The notes under the pieces are model-generated. The model was not told where the DNA came from, ran no database searches, and saw nothing but the letters and a program-made list of their open reading frames with translations. Source: Streptomyces narbonensis (GTDB lineage: Bacteria > Actinomycetota > Actinomycetes > Streptomycetales > Streptomycetaceae). From it: a DNA stretch of 64,000 nucleotides. The stretch's first letter is position 1, and each line of letters begins with the position of its first letter. Made by a program: the position numbers and the translations under genes. Below are positions 51,063 to 60,820 of this stretch, one piece after another. Location: positions 28,972-92,971 of the forward strand of contig NZ_BMSF01000023.1 in assembly GCF_014649015.1 (NCBI RefSeq). Reading direction: 5' to 3'.

Positions 51063-52103
51063 GTGCGCCGGGTATCCAAGATCACCGCCGCGTGTGCTGT
51101 CACCGCGGCTCTCGCTCTCACTGCCACCGCCTGCGGGGAGTCCTCCACCGGGGACAGTGGCTCCGACAACGGCGACATCAAGGTCGGCATGGCCTATGAC
51201 GTCGGTGGCCGTGGCGACAACTCCTTCAACGACTCCGCCGCGCGCGGTCTCGACAAGGCCAAGGCCGAGCTCGGCGTCGAGACCAAGGAGCTCACCGCGA
51301 AGAACGGTGAGACCCCGGCGGACCGCGAGCAGCGCCTCGCCTCCCTGGCCGAGGGCGGCTTCAACCCCGTCATCGGTGTCGGCTTCGCCTACAAGGACGC
51401 GATCGACAAGGTCGCGGCCAAGTACCCGAAGACCACCTTCGGCCTGGTCGACTCGGTCTCCGAGGCGAAGAACGTCGACTCGATCGTCTTCACCGAGGAG
51501 CAGGGCTCCTACCTCGCCGGTGTCGCCGCGGCCCTCAAGTCGAAGGACGGCAAGATCGGCTTCATCGGCGGCGTCGACATCCCGCTGATCAAGAAGTTCG
51601 CCGCCGGCTTCCAGCAGGGCGTCAAGGAGACCAAGCCGAACGCGACGGTCCAGATCCAGTACCTGTCCACCGGCACGGACATGTCCGGCTTCGGTGCTCC
51701 GGACAAGGGCAAGGCCGCCGCCAAGGGCATGCTCGACAAGGGCATCGACGTCGTCTACGCCGCCGCGGGCGGCTCGGGCGCCGGCGCGATCGAGGCCGTC
51801 GCCGCGAAGCCGGGCGCCTGGGCGATCGGTGTCGACTCGGACCAGGCCAAGGACCCGGCCCTGTCGAAGTACGCCGGCTCGATCCTCACCTCGGTCGTCA
51901 AGAACGTCGACACCGGCGTCTTCGAGCTCGTCAAGTCCGTCCAGGACGGCAAGCCGATGACCGGCACGCACACCTACTCGCTCGCCGAGGACGGTGTCTC
52001 CCTCACCACCACGGGTGACCACCTCAAGGACATCCAGGCCCAGATCGACGAGGCCAAGAAGAAGATCGTCGACGGTCAGATCAAGGTCGCCACGACCCTC
52101 TGA
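51063..52103 (+). CDS. BMP-family nucleoside-binding lipoprotein
   Basis: 346 residues, signal peptide with lipobox ALTATAC (Cys about 24). The mature protein is of the BmpA/PnrA type (VGMAYDVGGRGDNSFNDSAARG, VFTEEQGSYLAGVAA, GGVDIPLIKKFAAGF, AIGVDSDQ), which binds purine nucleosides for an ABC importer. The ATPase and permeases follow at 52300-56296. Start GTG 51063 behind AAGGGA. Confidence 0.95.
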   Translation: MRRVSKITAACAVTAALALTATACGESSTGDSGSDNGDIKVGMAYDVGGRGDNSFNDSAARGLDKAKAELGVETKELTAKNGETPADREQRLASLAEGGFNPVIGVGFAYKDAIDKVAAKYPKTTFGLVDSVSEAKNVDSIVFTEEQGSYLAGVAAALKSKDGKIGFIGGVDIPLIKKFAAGFQQGVKETKPNATVQIQYLSTGTDMSGFGAPDKGKAAAKGMLDKGIDVVYAAAGGSGAGAIEAVAAKPGAWAIGVDSDQAKDPALSKYAGSILTSVVKNVDTGVFELVKSVQDGKPMTGTHTYSLAEDGVSLTTTGDHLKDIQAQIDEAKKKIVDGQIKVATTL

Positions 52104-52115
52104 CCCACGTCGAAC

Positions 52116-52156
52116 GGGGGCCCGGAGAGCGGCTTCGGCCGACACTCCGGGCCCCC
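52116..52156 (+). terminator. Terminator or attenuator after the BMP gene
   Basis: 12-bp perfect arms (52116-52127, 52145-52156) enclose a smaller CGGC-TT-CGGCCG stem. Such hairpins often let the abundant binding protein be made in excess over the transporter. Confidence 0.85.
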
Positions 52157-52191
52157 TTCACACGTATGTCCGCGGGCAGTTGAACGATTTT

Positions 52192-52217
52192 CCTGACGCT
52201 ACGCGCGTAGCGTCAGG
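52192..52217. promoter_or_regulatory. 26-bp perfect palindrome before the ABC ATPase gene
   Basis: CCTGACGCTACGC and GCGTAGCGTCAGG abut without a gap. The core ACGCGCGT is shared with the BMP promoter and the deoA leader. The central CG dyad resembles LacI-family operators. This is likely the operator of the nucleoside regulon. Confidence 0.8.
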
Positions 52218-52299
52218 GGCTACAGGGTATTTTTCGCCACCGACAGCGCCTGCGTCCCCGCCTCGTCCTCCTCACGCTCCCTGCCTAGGAGAGTGCGTC

Positions 52300-53901
52300 A
52301 TCAAAGCCTCCAGCACCAGCAGTCCCAACGCCGTAGAACTCCGCGGCATCACCAAGCGTTTCCCCGGAGTCGTGGCCAACCACGACATCGCCATCACCGT
52401 GCGCCGCGGCACCGTCCACGCCCTCGTGGGCGAGAACGGCGCGGGCAAGTCGACGCTGATGAAGATCCTCTACGGCATGCAGAAGCCGGACGAGGGCACC
52501 ATCACCATCGACGGCGAGCAGGTGACGTTCAACAGCCCCGGCGACGCCATCGCCCGCGGCGTCGGCATGGTGCACCAGCACTTCATGCTCGCCGACAACC
52601 TCACCGTCCTCGAGAACGTCGTCCTCGGCTCCGAGAAGCTCTACGGCATCGGCGACAAGGCCCGCGCCAAGATCAAGGAGATCTCCGACGCGTACGGCCT
52701 CGGCGTCCGCCCCGACGTCCTCGTCGAGGACCTCGGTGTGGCCGACCGCCAGCGCGTGGAGATCCTCAAGGTCCTCTACCGCGGCGCCCGCACCCTGATC
52801 CTCGACGAGCCGACCGCCGTGCTCGTCCCGCAGGAGGTCGACGCGCTGTTCGACAACCTGCGCGAGCTCAAGGCCGAGGGCCTGACGGTCATCTTCATCT
52901 CGCACAAGCTGGGCGAGGTCCTGTCGGTCGCCGATGACATCACCGTCATCCGGCGCGGCACGACGGTCGGCACCGCCGACCCGAAGCACACCACCACCAA
53001 GCAGCTCGCCGAGCTGATGGTCGGCGCCGAGCTGCCCTCGCCGGAGACCCGCGAGTCGACGGTCACGGACGTCCCGATGCTGACGGTCCAGGACCTGGCG
53101 CTCAGCGCCGTCGACCCCGACGGCGTCGTCCGCGCGGTCCTCGGCGGGATCACCTTCACCATCCACAAGGGTGAGGTGCTCGGCATCGCCGGTGTCGAGG
53201 GCAACGGCCAGTCGGAGCTCGTCGACACGATCATGGGCATGCGCACCGCCGACGGCGGTGTCGTGACCCTGGACGGCCAGGACATCTCCGCCGCCCCGAC
53301 GCGCAAGCGCCGCGAGGACGGCATCGGCTGCATCCCCGAGGACCGCCACCGGCACGGTCTGCTCCTGGAGGCCCCCCTCTGGGAGAACCGCATCCTCGGC
53401 CACGTCACCGAGAAGCCCAACTCCAAGGGCGCCATCCTCGACCTCAAGGCCGCCCGCAAGGACACCGAGCGGATCGTCCGCGAGTACGACGTCCGGACCC
53501 CCGGCATCGACGTCACCGCGGCCTCCCTCTCCGGCGGCAACCAGCAGAAGCTGATCGTCGGCCGCGAGATGAGCCACGACCCCAAGCTGCTGATCGCCGC
53601 CCACCCCACCCGCGGCGTGGACGTCGGCGCGCAGGCGCAGATCTGGGACCAGATCCGCGAGGCGCGCCGTGAGGGCCTGGCGGTCCTGCTGATCTCCGCC
53701 GACCTGGACGAGCTGATCGGCCTCTCCGACACGCTGCGCGTGATGTACCGCGGCCGGCTCGTGGCGGACGCCGACCCGGCGACCATCACCCCGGAGGAGC
53801 TGGGCTCGGCCATGACCGGCGCCGCCGCCGGTCACCTTGAGCACGATGAGAGCCCTGAGAGCCCTGAGGGCACCGACGGCCCGGAGGACGAGGCCCGATG
53901 A
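52300..53901 (+). CDS. Nucleoside ABC transporter ATP-binding protein (two NBDs); ATC start likely
   Basis: 533 residues. The first ATPase domain has GENGAGKST (Walker A) and LILDEPTAVL (Walker B). The second has a degenerate GVEGNGQSE, signature LSGGNQQKLIVGREM and LLIAAHPTRGVDVGA. It is the RbsA/NupA-type double ATPase. No ATG, GTG or TTG occurs in frame between the palindrome and the first conserved residues. AGGAGAG (52287-52293) is ideally spaced from an ATC (52300), so I place the start there; a TTG at 52180 is upstream of the operator and unlikely. Confidence 0.9.
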   Translation: MKASSTSSPNAVELRGITKRFPGVVANHDIAITVRRGTVHALVGENGAGKSTLMKILYGMQKPDEGTITIDGEQVTFNSPGDAIARGVGMVHQHFMLADNLTVLENVVLGSEKLYGIGDKARAKIKEISDAYGLGVRPDVLVEDLGVADRQRVEILKVLYRGARTLILDEPTAVLVPQEVDALFDNLRELKAEGLTVIFISHKLGEVLSVADDITVIRRGTTVGTADPKHTTTKQLAELMVGAELPSPETRESTVTDVPMLTVQDLALSAVDPDGVVRAVLGGITFTIHKGEVLGIAGVEGNGQSELVDTIMGMRTADGGVVTLDGQDISAAPTRKRREDGIGCIPEDRHRHGLLLEAPLWENRILGHVTEKPNSKGAILDLKAARKDTERIVREYDVRTPGIDVTAASLSGGNQQKLIVGREMSHDPKLLIAAHPTRGVDVGAQAQIWDQIREARREGLAVLLISADLDELIGLSDTLRVMYRGRLVADADPATITPEELGSAMTGAAAGHLEHDESPESPEGTDGPEDEAR

Positions 53902-55010
53902 AGAAGTTCGACAAGGAGCGGGTGCTCCTCGCCATCGCGGCGCCGGTGCTCGCGATCGTCGCCGCGTTCCTGATCACCGCCCTGGTGCTCGCGGCGACCG
54001 GCAAGGAGCCGTTCAGCGCCTTCGGGATCATGTTCGACTACGGCGTCAAGTCGGACAGCCAGGTCTACATCATCAACAAGGCGACGACGTACTACCTGGC
54101 GGGCATCGCGGTGGCCATCGGCTTCCGGATGAACCTGTTCAACATCGGTGTCGACGGCCAGTACCGTCTCGCCGCCTTCTTCGCCGCCGCCGTCGGTGGC
54201 GCGCTGACCCTGCCGGGCATCGTCCAGATCCCGCTGATCATCATCACCGCGATGATCGTCGGCGCCATGTGGGCGGGCATCGCGGGTCTCCTCAAGACCA
54301 CCCGTGGTGTCAGCGAGGTCGTCTCGACGATCATGCTGAACTTCATCGCGACCGCGATCATCGGCTACCTCCTCCAGCCCGGCCGCCTCGGCCACCTGGA
54401 CGCGGCCGGGACGAAGGTGGCGACGACCCCGCTGCCGGAGTCCTCGCGCTTCTTCGAGTTCCCGACCACGCCGACCCCGATCTACGGCTTCGTCGTCGTC
54501 GCGGTCATCGCGGGCCTCGGCTACTGGTTCACCCTCTCCCGCACCCGCTTCGGCTTCGACCTGCGGACCGTCGGCCAGTCCGAGACGGCTGCCTCGGCGA
54601 GCGGTGTGAACGTCAAGAAGATGGTCGTCACGTCCATGCTGATCTCCGGCGCCATGGCCGGTCTGATCGGTATGCCGACGCTGCTCAACGACTCGTACGA
54701 GTTCGGCGGCGACTTCCCGGTCGGCATCGGCTTCACCGGTATCGCCATCGCCCTGCTCGGCCGCAACCACCCGATCGGCATCGCGCTCGCCGCGATCCTC
54801 TGGGCGTTCCTGGAGCGCGGCGGCCAGCAGCTGGAGTTCGAGAACTACGACCGCGAGATCGTCGGCGTCATGCAGGGCGTCATCGTCCTCTGCGTCGTCA
54901 TCGCCTACGAGGTCGTCCGCCGCTACGGCCTCAAGCGCCAGCAGCGACAGGTCGGCGAGAAGCTCGCCGCCCAGGCCCGTTCCAACGACACGACGGAGGT
55001 GTCGGCGTGA
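53898..55010 (+). CDS. Nucleoside ABC transporter permease 1
   Basis: 370 residues with about nine hydrophobic segments, of the BPD_transp_2 family. Family stretches include AGIAVAIGFRMNLFNIGVDGQY, TTRGVSEVVSTIMLNFIA and GFDLRTVGQSETAASASGV (coupling helix). ATG overlaps the ATPase stop by 4 nt. It pairs with the next permease. Confidence 0.95.
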   Translation: MKKFDKERVLLAIAAPVLAIVAAFLITALVLAATGKEPFSAFGIMFDYGVKSDSQVYIINKATTYYLAGIAVAIGFRMNLFNIGVDGQYRLAAFFAAAVGGALTLPGIVQIPLIIITAMIVGAMWAGIAGLLKTTRGVSEVVSTIMLNFIATAIIGYLLQPGRLGHLDAAGTKVATTPLPESSRFFEFPTTPTPIYGFVVVAVIAGLGYWFTLSRTRFGFDLRTVGQSETAASASGVNVKKMVVTSMLISGAMAGLIGMPTLLNDSYEFGGDFPVGIGFTGIAIALLGRNHPIGIALAAILWAFLERGGQQLEFENYDREIVGVMQGVIVLCVVIAYEVVRRYGLKRQQRQVGEKLAAQARSNDTTEVSA

Positions 55011-56296
55011 GCGCCACGGCGACTTCCACTCCGCCGCCCGCGGCCCCCAAGGCGGCCGGCGGCAAGGGCGGCCGTACCCGCCTCACCCTGCCCTGGATCC
55101 TCCTGATCGTCGCGGGCGGGCTCATCGCCCTCTCCGCCGTGCGGGTCATCACCGGAGCGCAGGACCTCACCTCGGCCGGCCAGATCAGCGCCGCGCTCTC
55201 GCTCGCCGTCCCGATCGGCCTCGCCGGTCTCGGCGGTCTGTGGGCCGAGCGCGCGGGCGTGGTCAACATCGGCCTCGAAGGCATGATGATCCTCGGCACC
55301 TTCTTCGGTGCCTGGGCCGGCTGGCAGACCGACCCCTGGATCGGCATCCTCGCCGGCATCCTGGGCGGCATGTTCGGCGGTCTGCTGCACGCGGTCGCGA
55401 CCGTCACCTTCGGTGTCGACCACATCATCTCCGGCATCGCGATCAACATCCTCGCGGTCGGTGTCACGACCTACTTCGCCAAGCTGTGGTTCAACTCCGG
55501 CGAGGCGGCGGCCAAGGGCGGCAGCCCGAAGCAGTCCCCGCCGGCCGAGGAGATCACCTCGGTCACCGTGCCGGGTCTGTCCGACTGGCTCGCCGACATC
55601 GAGCAGCACCACTGGTTCCTGCTCTCGGACATCGCCGGCATCCTCGGCGGCCTGGTCACCAACGTCTCGGTGGTCACGATCATCGCGGTGCTGCTGATCA
55701 TCGGCACGTTCTTCGTGCTGTGGAAGACCTCGTTCGGTCTGCGGCTGCGCTCCTGCGGCGAGAACCCGATCGCGGCCGAGTCCCTCGGCGTCAACGTGTA
55801 CAAGTACAAGTACATCGCCGTCATCGTCTCGGGCGGCCTGGCCGGCCTCGGCGGTGCCTTCCTCTCGCTGGTCACCTCGCACATCTACAACGAGGGCCAG
55901 ACCGGTGGCCGCGGCTACATCGGCCTCGCGGCGATGATCTTCGGTAACTGGCGTCCGGGCGGCCTCGCGATGGGCGCGGGCCTGTTCGGCTTCGCCGACG
56001 CGCTCCAGCTCCGCAGCGGCGGCGAGTCCGTGCACGCGCTGCTCCTGCTGCTCTTCGCGATCCTCGTCGTCCTGGCGGCCTGGAAGGCGTACAAGAAGCG
56101 CTGGATCACGTCCTCGATCAGCATCGTCATCGGTGTCGGCGTCCTCATCTGGTACCTCGGTACGGAGACGGTCCCGGTCGAGTTCGTCAGCGCGACCCCG
56201 TACGTGGTCACCCTGCTGGTCCTCTCGCTCTCCGCGCAGCGCCTGCGGATGCCGAAGGCCGACGGCATGCGGTACCGCAAGGGCGAGGGCAAGTGA
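55007..56296 (+). CDS. Nucleoside ABC transporter permease 2
   Basis: 429 residues, about ten hydrophobic segments: AERAGVVNIGLEGMMILGTFFGAW, GVDHIISGIAINILAVG, SFGLRLRSCGENPIAAESLGVNV (coupling helix) and GRGYIGLAAMIFGNWRPGG. Start GTG 55007 overlaps the previous stop. It has longer N- and C-terminal tails than its partner. Confidence 0.95.
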   Translation: MSATATSTPPPAAPKAAGGKGGRTRLTLPWILLIVAGGLIALSAVRVITGAQDLTSAGQISAALSLAVPIGLAGLGGLWAERAGVVNIGLEGMMILGTFFGAWAGWQTDPWIGILAGILGGMFGGLLHAVATVTFGVDHIISGIAINILAVGVTTYFAKLWFNSGEAAAKGGSPKQSPPAEEITSVTVPGLSDWLADIEQHHWFLLSDIAGILGGLVTNVSVVTIIAVLLIIGTFFVLWKTSFGLRLRSCGENPIAAESLGVNVYKYKYIAVIVSGGLAGLGGAFLSLVTSHIYNEGQTGGRGYIGLAAMIFGNWRPGGLAMGAGLFGFADALQLRSGGESVHALLLLLFAILVVLAAWKAYKKRWITSSISIVIGVGVLIWYLGTETVPVEFVSATPYVVTLLVLSLSAQRLRMPKADGMRYRKGEGK

Positions 56297-56697
56297 CGAC
56301 GGCCCTTCCCGAGGCCGACTGGGAGGCCCTGCGGGTCTCGGCGCGCGAGGCCATGTCCCGCGCGTACGCCCCCTACTCGGGCTACCCGGTCGGCGCGGCG
56401 GCCCGTGTGGACGACGGGCGGACGGTCTCCGGCTGCAACGTGGAGAACGCCTCCTTCGGACTGGGTCTGTGCGCCGAGTGCGGTCTGGTCTCGCAGCTCC
56501 AGGCGACCGGCGGCGGCCGTCTGACGCACTTCGTGTGCGTGGACGGCCTGGGCGAGTCCCTGGTGCCGTGCGGCCGGTGCCGCCAGCTCCTCTTCGAGTT
56601 CGGCGGCCCCGAGCTCGTCCTGGAGACGCCCGCAGGGTTCCTGACCCTGGCCGAGATGCTCCCGCAGGCCTTCGGCCCGGACCACCTCAGGAAGTAG
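56293..56697 (+). CDS. cdd: Cytidine deaminase
   Basis: 134 residues. Deaminates cytidine and deoxycytidine to uridine. The zinc site is CAEC (Cys-Ala-Glu-Cys with catalytic Glu) in NVENASFGLGLCAECGL and PCGRCRQ. Start GTG 56293 overlaps the permease stop, so import and salvage are co-expressed. Confidence 0.96.
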   Translation: MTTALPEADWEALRVSAREAMSRAYAPYSGYPVGAAARVDDGRTVSGCNVENASFGLGLCAECGLVSQLQATGGGRLTHFVCVDGLGESLVPCGRCRQLLFEFGGPELVLETPAGFLTLAEMLPQAFGPDHLRK

Positions 56698-56704
56698 TTC
56701 CTCG

Positions 56705-56738
56705 GAGCGGCCCTTCCGGCACGATGGAAGGGCCGCTC
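56705..56738 (+). terminator. Intrinsic terminator after cdd
   Basis: 13-bp arms (56705-56717, 56726-56738) with an 8-nt loop, followed by a pyrimidine-rich TCTTCCTTTCC run. It separates deoA from the transporter operon. Confidence 0.8.
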
Positions 56739-56750
56739 TTCCTTTCCCTC

Positions 56751-56764
56751 TCTATGCGCGTAGA
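56751..56764. promoter_or_regulatory. Near-palindrome in the deoA leader
   Basis: TCTATGCGCGTAGA, a 14-bp palindrome with one mismatch, is 13 nt before the deoA ATG. Its core differs by one base from the ACGCGCGT at the BMP and ABC operon promoters. Confidence 0.7.
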
Positions 56765-56777
56765 AAGAGGCACCACC

Positions 56778-58055
<1,278 letters not shown>

Positions 58056-58099
58056 GGACCTGACCGCCTCTGGCATGTGCCAGTGACACCTTCGGGTGA

Positions 58100-58129
58100 A
58101 CGGGACCGGTGGACCCCCACCGGTCCCGT
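58100..58129 (+). terminator. Terminator after deoA
   Basis: ACGGGACCGGTGG (58100-58112) and CCACCGGTCCCGT (58117-58129) are 13-bp perfect arms with a 4-nt loop. Confidence 0.85.
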
Positions 58130-58170
58130 TCGGCATGCTGGGGTCGGTGACGCACGGAAAGAGGAACGCC

Positions 58171-58758
58171 ATGAGCGCACTCACCGTCGATCACTCGTCT
58201 TATGACTACGAGTGGGACGACCTGGTCCGGATCTGGGAGGAGACGGACGCACCCGAGGGCTGCAAGGTGGAGATCATCGAGGGGATCATCACCGTGTCAC
58301 CATCGCCGGCTCGCCGTCACAACCTCATCGCCTCGCTCGTGCAGCGCCGACTGATCCGCACGATTCCCGAGGAATGGGCCGTGGTGCAGACTCAGGCGAT
58401 CGCCACGCCCGCGCGACGGGGCATGTACATTCCGGATCTGGCTGTTCTCCCGATGGCGAGCCTTGACGCGCCGGGCCAGTACGTCGAGGCTGGTGACGTC
58501 GAGCTGGTCGCCGAGATCACCGCGCCCTCGAACGCGAACCACGACCGCATCAGTAAGGCCGCCGGATACGCCGCAGCCGGGATTCCCCTCTACCTCCTCA
58601 TCGATTCCTTCGCCCCGGGTGGTCCCACCACCACTCTCTACGGCGAGCCGAAGGGAGACGTCTACCGCGTGCTGCGTGCGGCCCCGTTCGGCGAGGAGAT
58701 CCACCTCCCCGCCCCCTTCGACCTCACCCTCGACACCGCCGAGTTCCCCGTCACATGA
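58171..58758 (+). CDS. Uma2-family (DUF820) endonuclease-like protein
   Basis: 195 residues of the PD-(D/E)XK-like fold, which is abundant in streptomycetes. Visible landmarks are KVEIIEGIITVSPSP, RRGMYIPDLAVL (catalytic Asp) and DVELVAEITAPSN (Glu in place of the usual VEI-S). The role is not known. ATG 58171 with AAGAGGAA. The 3' end overlaps the convergent HAD gene by 8 bp. Confidence 0.92.
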   Translation: MSALTVDHSSYDYEWDDLVRIWEETDAPEGCKVEIIEGIITVSPSPARRHNLIASLVQRRLIRTIPEEWAVVQTQAIATPARRGMYIPDLAVLPMASLDAPGQYVEAGDVELVAEITAPSNANHDRISKAAGYAAAGIPLYLLIDSFAPGGPTTTLYGEPKGDVYRVLRAAPFGEEIHLPAPFDLTLDTAEFPVT

Positions 58759-59401
58759 CCAGCAGCCCCACCAGCTCCCGCATGTCGTCGAAGACCACCG
58801 TCCCCGGGCCCATCAGCCGGTCCGCCCTGGTCAGGCCCCCGCAGTAGCCGAAGGCTCGCATGCCGGCGGCGCGGGCCGCCTGGACGCCGTACGGGCTGTC
58901 CTCGACGACCGCGCAGCGCTCCGGGGCGACGCCCATCGTGGCCGCCGCGTGCAGGAAGAGATCCGGCGCGGGCTTGCCGCGCGCGACGTCGCGGGCGCTG
59001 AACATCCGGCCCTCGAAGCGGTCGAGCAGTCCGGCCCGGCCCAGGTTCTTGCGGATGCTGGTGTGGCTGCCGTTGGAGGCGAGGCAGTACGGGACCCGCA
59101 GGGCGTCCAGGACGTCCGTGACACCCTCCACGGCCGTCAGCTCCGCGTCCAGCACGTCCTCGTATCGCTGCTTGAAGGGGGCCTGCCAGTCCGGCTCCAG
59201 CGGACCTCCCCGGCGCTCCTCCACGATCGCCGTCAGCATGTCGTGCGAGGACCCGACGAAGTACTCGACCACCTCCGCCTCAGTGAAGACGGCCCCCACG
59301 GAGGCGAACACCTCCCGGTCCACACGACAGTAGAGCCGCTCGCTGTCCACCAGAACGCCGTCACAGTCGAAGATCACCAGTTCGACAGGGTCGAGAGTCA
59401 T
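58751..59401 (-). CDS. HAD-family hydrolase (beta-phosphoglucomutase/phosphatase-like)
   Basis: 216 residues. Motif I is FDCDGVLVDSE, the cap follows, then motif II LASNGS, the Lys of RGKPAPDLFL and motif IV VVEDSPYGVQAARAAGM. This is a subfamily I phosphatase acting on a small phosphosugar; the substrate is unknown. Confidence 0.93.
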   Translation of the reverse strand: MTLDPVELVIFDCDGVLVDSERLYCRVDREVFASVGAVFTEAEVVEYFVGSSHDMLTAIVEERRGGPLEPDWQAPFKQRYEDVLDAELTAVEGVTDVLDALRVPYCLASNGSHTSIRKNLGRAGLLDRFEGRMFSARDVARGKPAPDLFLHAAATMGVAPERCAVVEDSPYGVQAARAAGMRAFGYCGGLTRADRLMGPGTVVFDDMRELVGLLVM

Positions 59402-59465
59402 GATCGAGAGCCTACGCGCCGGAGATCACCGATGACTTCCGGCCCGAAAGGCGGTCTCACCCCAT

Positions 59466-59741
59466 GTGGACACCAGTCAGCCGCTCGTCGTGACCCTGCC
59501 CGCCCGCCCCACCCGGGGCGAGGTGGCCCTCCTCTGCGCCGAGATCGGCGCGGCCCCGCCCGGTGACGTCCTCTGCGAGGTCGGCGCGCTCGCGCCCGCC
59601 GACCTCGCGGCCGTCGACGCCCTGGCCCGGCTGAAACTCGCCGCCGGGCGAAGGGGTCACCGGATCCGCTTCCACGGAGCGGGGCCCGAGCTCCGGGCCC
59701 TGCTCCTCCTCACCGGCCTCGACGGAACGCTAGGCGTCTAG
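59466..59741 (+). CDS. Single STAS-domain protein
   Basis: 91 residues with a STAS-like pattern (LLCAEIGAAPPGDVLCEVGAL, DLAAVDALARLKLAAGRRGHRIRFHGA). The phosphorylatable Ser of anti-sigma antagonists is not obvious: the equivalent loop reads LAPADLAAVDAL. Start GTG 59466. The TAG stop is supplied by a CTAG-bounded palindrome at 59738-59777. Confidence 0.85.
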   Translation: MDTSQPLVVTLPARPTRGEVALLCAEIGAAPPGDVLCEVGALAPADLAAVDALARLKLAAGRRGHRIRFHGAGPELRALLLLTGLDGTLGV

Positions 59742-59777
59742 GGCCTGTCCGGCGGATCAGGGTCGGACAGGCCCTAG
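59738..59777. repeat. CTAG-bounded palindromic element / bidirectional terminator
   Basis: CTAGGGCCTGTCC (59738-59750) and GGACAGGCCCTAG (59765-59777) are 13-bp perfect arms with a 14-nt loop. The left CTAG contains the stop of the STAS gene, and the loop contains the stop of the convergent sigma gene. Confidence 0.9.
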
Positions 59778-60737
59778 CCGCGCCGGCAGGTCGAAGAGCG
59801 GGAACCACCGCTCGGTGTCGAGGAAGAAGTCCATCCCGGCGACCTTGCCCTCGCGGACCTCCAGGACGATCAGAGCCCACGGGGAGAAGCCGCCCGCCGG
59901 GTCCGGATGGTACTGCGCGAACGCCGGGGAGCCGTTCGCCACGGTCGGCACCAGCTTCGAGCCGGCGCAGACCTCGCCGACGCCCAGCATCCAGCCCACG
60001 ATGTCGTCGTGGCCCTGGAGCCACAGGTCGTACGGCGGCATGGACATGGTCGCGTCCTCGTGGAGGAGCGCGGTGAGGGCCTTCATGTCGTAGCCCTCGA
60101 AGGCGGCCACGTACCGCTCGAGGAGCGCCTTCTGCTCCTCGTCCAGCGGGTTCGCCGGGTCGGAGGCGGCCGGTGCCTGCTCGGCGAGGGTCGCGCGGGC
60201 CCGCTGGAGGGCGCTGTTGACCGAGGCGACAGAGAGGTCGAGGAGCTCCGCGACCTCGCTCGCCTTCCAGGCGAGAACCTCGCGCAGGATCAGCACGGCC
60301 CGCTGCTTGGGCGGCAGGTGCTGGAGGGCGGCGACGAAGGCGAGCCGCACGGATTCACGGGCGAGCGCCGTCTCCGCCGGGTCCCCGGCCGTCGGCATGA
60401 CCCGCCCGTCGGGGATCGGCTCCAGCCAGGTGATCTCCGGCTGCTTCACCAGCTGCGCCTGGGCGACCGGGGTCGGGGAGGTCAGATCCATCGGCCGCGC
60501 CCTCTTGTTGCCCGCGTTCAGCGCGTCCAGGCAGACGTTGGTCGCGATCCGGTAGAGCCAGGACCGCAGCGAGGAGCGGCCCTCGAAGGTGCCGATGGCC
60601 TTCCAGGCCCGCACCATCGTGTCCTGTACCGCGTCCTCCGCCTCGAAGGAGGATCCGAGCATCCGGTAGCAGTAACCGGTCAGCTCCCTGCGGTACTTGT
60701 CGAGATCTTCGGTCGTCACGGCCGCGGTGTCACTCAT
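59757..60737 (-). CDS. Sigma-70-family factor with C-terminal SnoaL-like domain
   Basis: 326 residues. Region 2: LTGYCYRMLGSSFEAEDAVQDTMVRAWKAIGTFEGRSSLRSWLYRIATNVCLDAL. Region 4: LPPKQRAVLILREVLAWKASEVAELLDLSVASVNSALQRARATL. Residues ~205-326 form an NTF2/SnoaL-like domain (LLERYVAAFEGYDMKALTALLHEDATMSMPPYDLWLQGHDDIVGWM), as in SigJ/SigG-type ECF groups, where the tail modulates activity without an anti-sigma. Start ATG 60737. Confidence 0.93.
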   Translation of the reverse strand: MSDTAAVTTEDLDKYRRELTGYCYRMLGSSFEAEDAVQDTMVRAWKAIGTFEGRSSLRSWLYRIATNVCLDALNAGNKRARPMDLTSPTPVAQAQLVKQPEITWLEPIPDGRVMPTAGDPAETALARESVRLAFVAALQHLPPKQRAVLILREVLAWKASEVAELLDLSVASVNSALQRARATLAEQAPAASDPANPLDEEQKALLERYVAAFEGYDMKALTALLHEDATMSMPPYDLWLQGHDDIVGWMLGVGEVCAGSKLVPTVANGSPAFAQYHPDPAGGFSPWALIVLEVREGKVAGMDFFLDTERWFPLFDLPARLGPVRP

Positions 60738-60820
60738 CGGGTCCACACCCCACTCACCCCTCACCGGCACCGTTCGGTGCCGGTGAGAGGGAAGCTACCG
60801 CAGCGGACTGACAGCGGGGG

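Noticed and set aside
52293..52937. GTG-started frame at the beginning of the ABC ATPase gene
   Set aside because: Wrong frame: it yields His/Arg-rich sequence while the adjacent frame gives a perfect ATPase.
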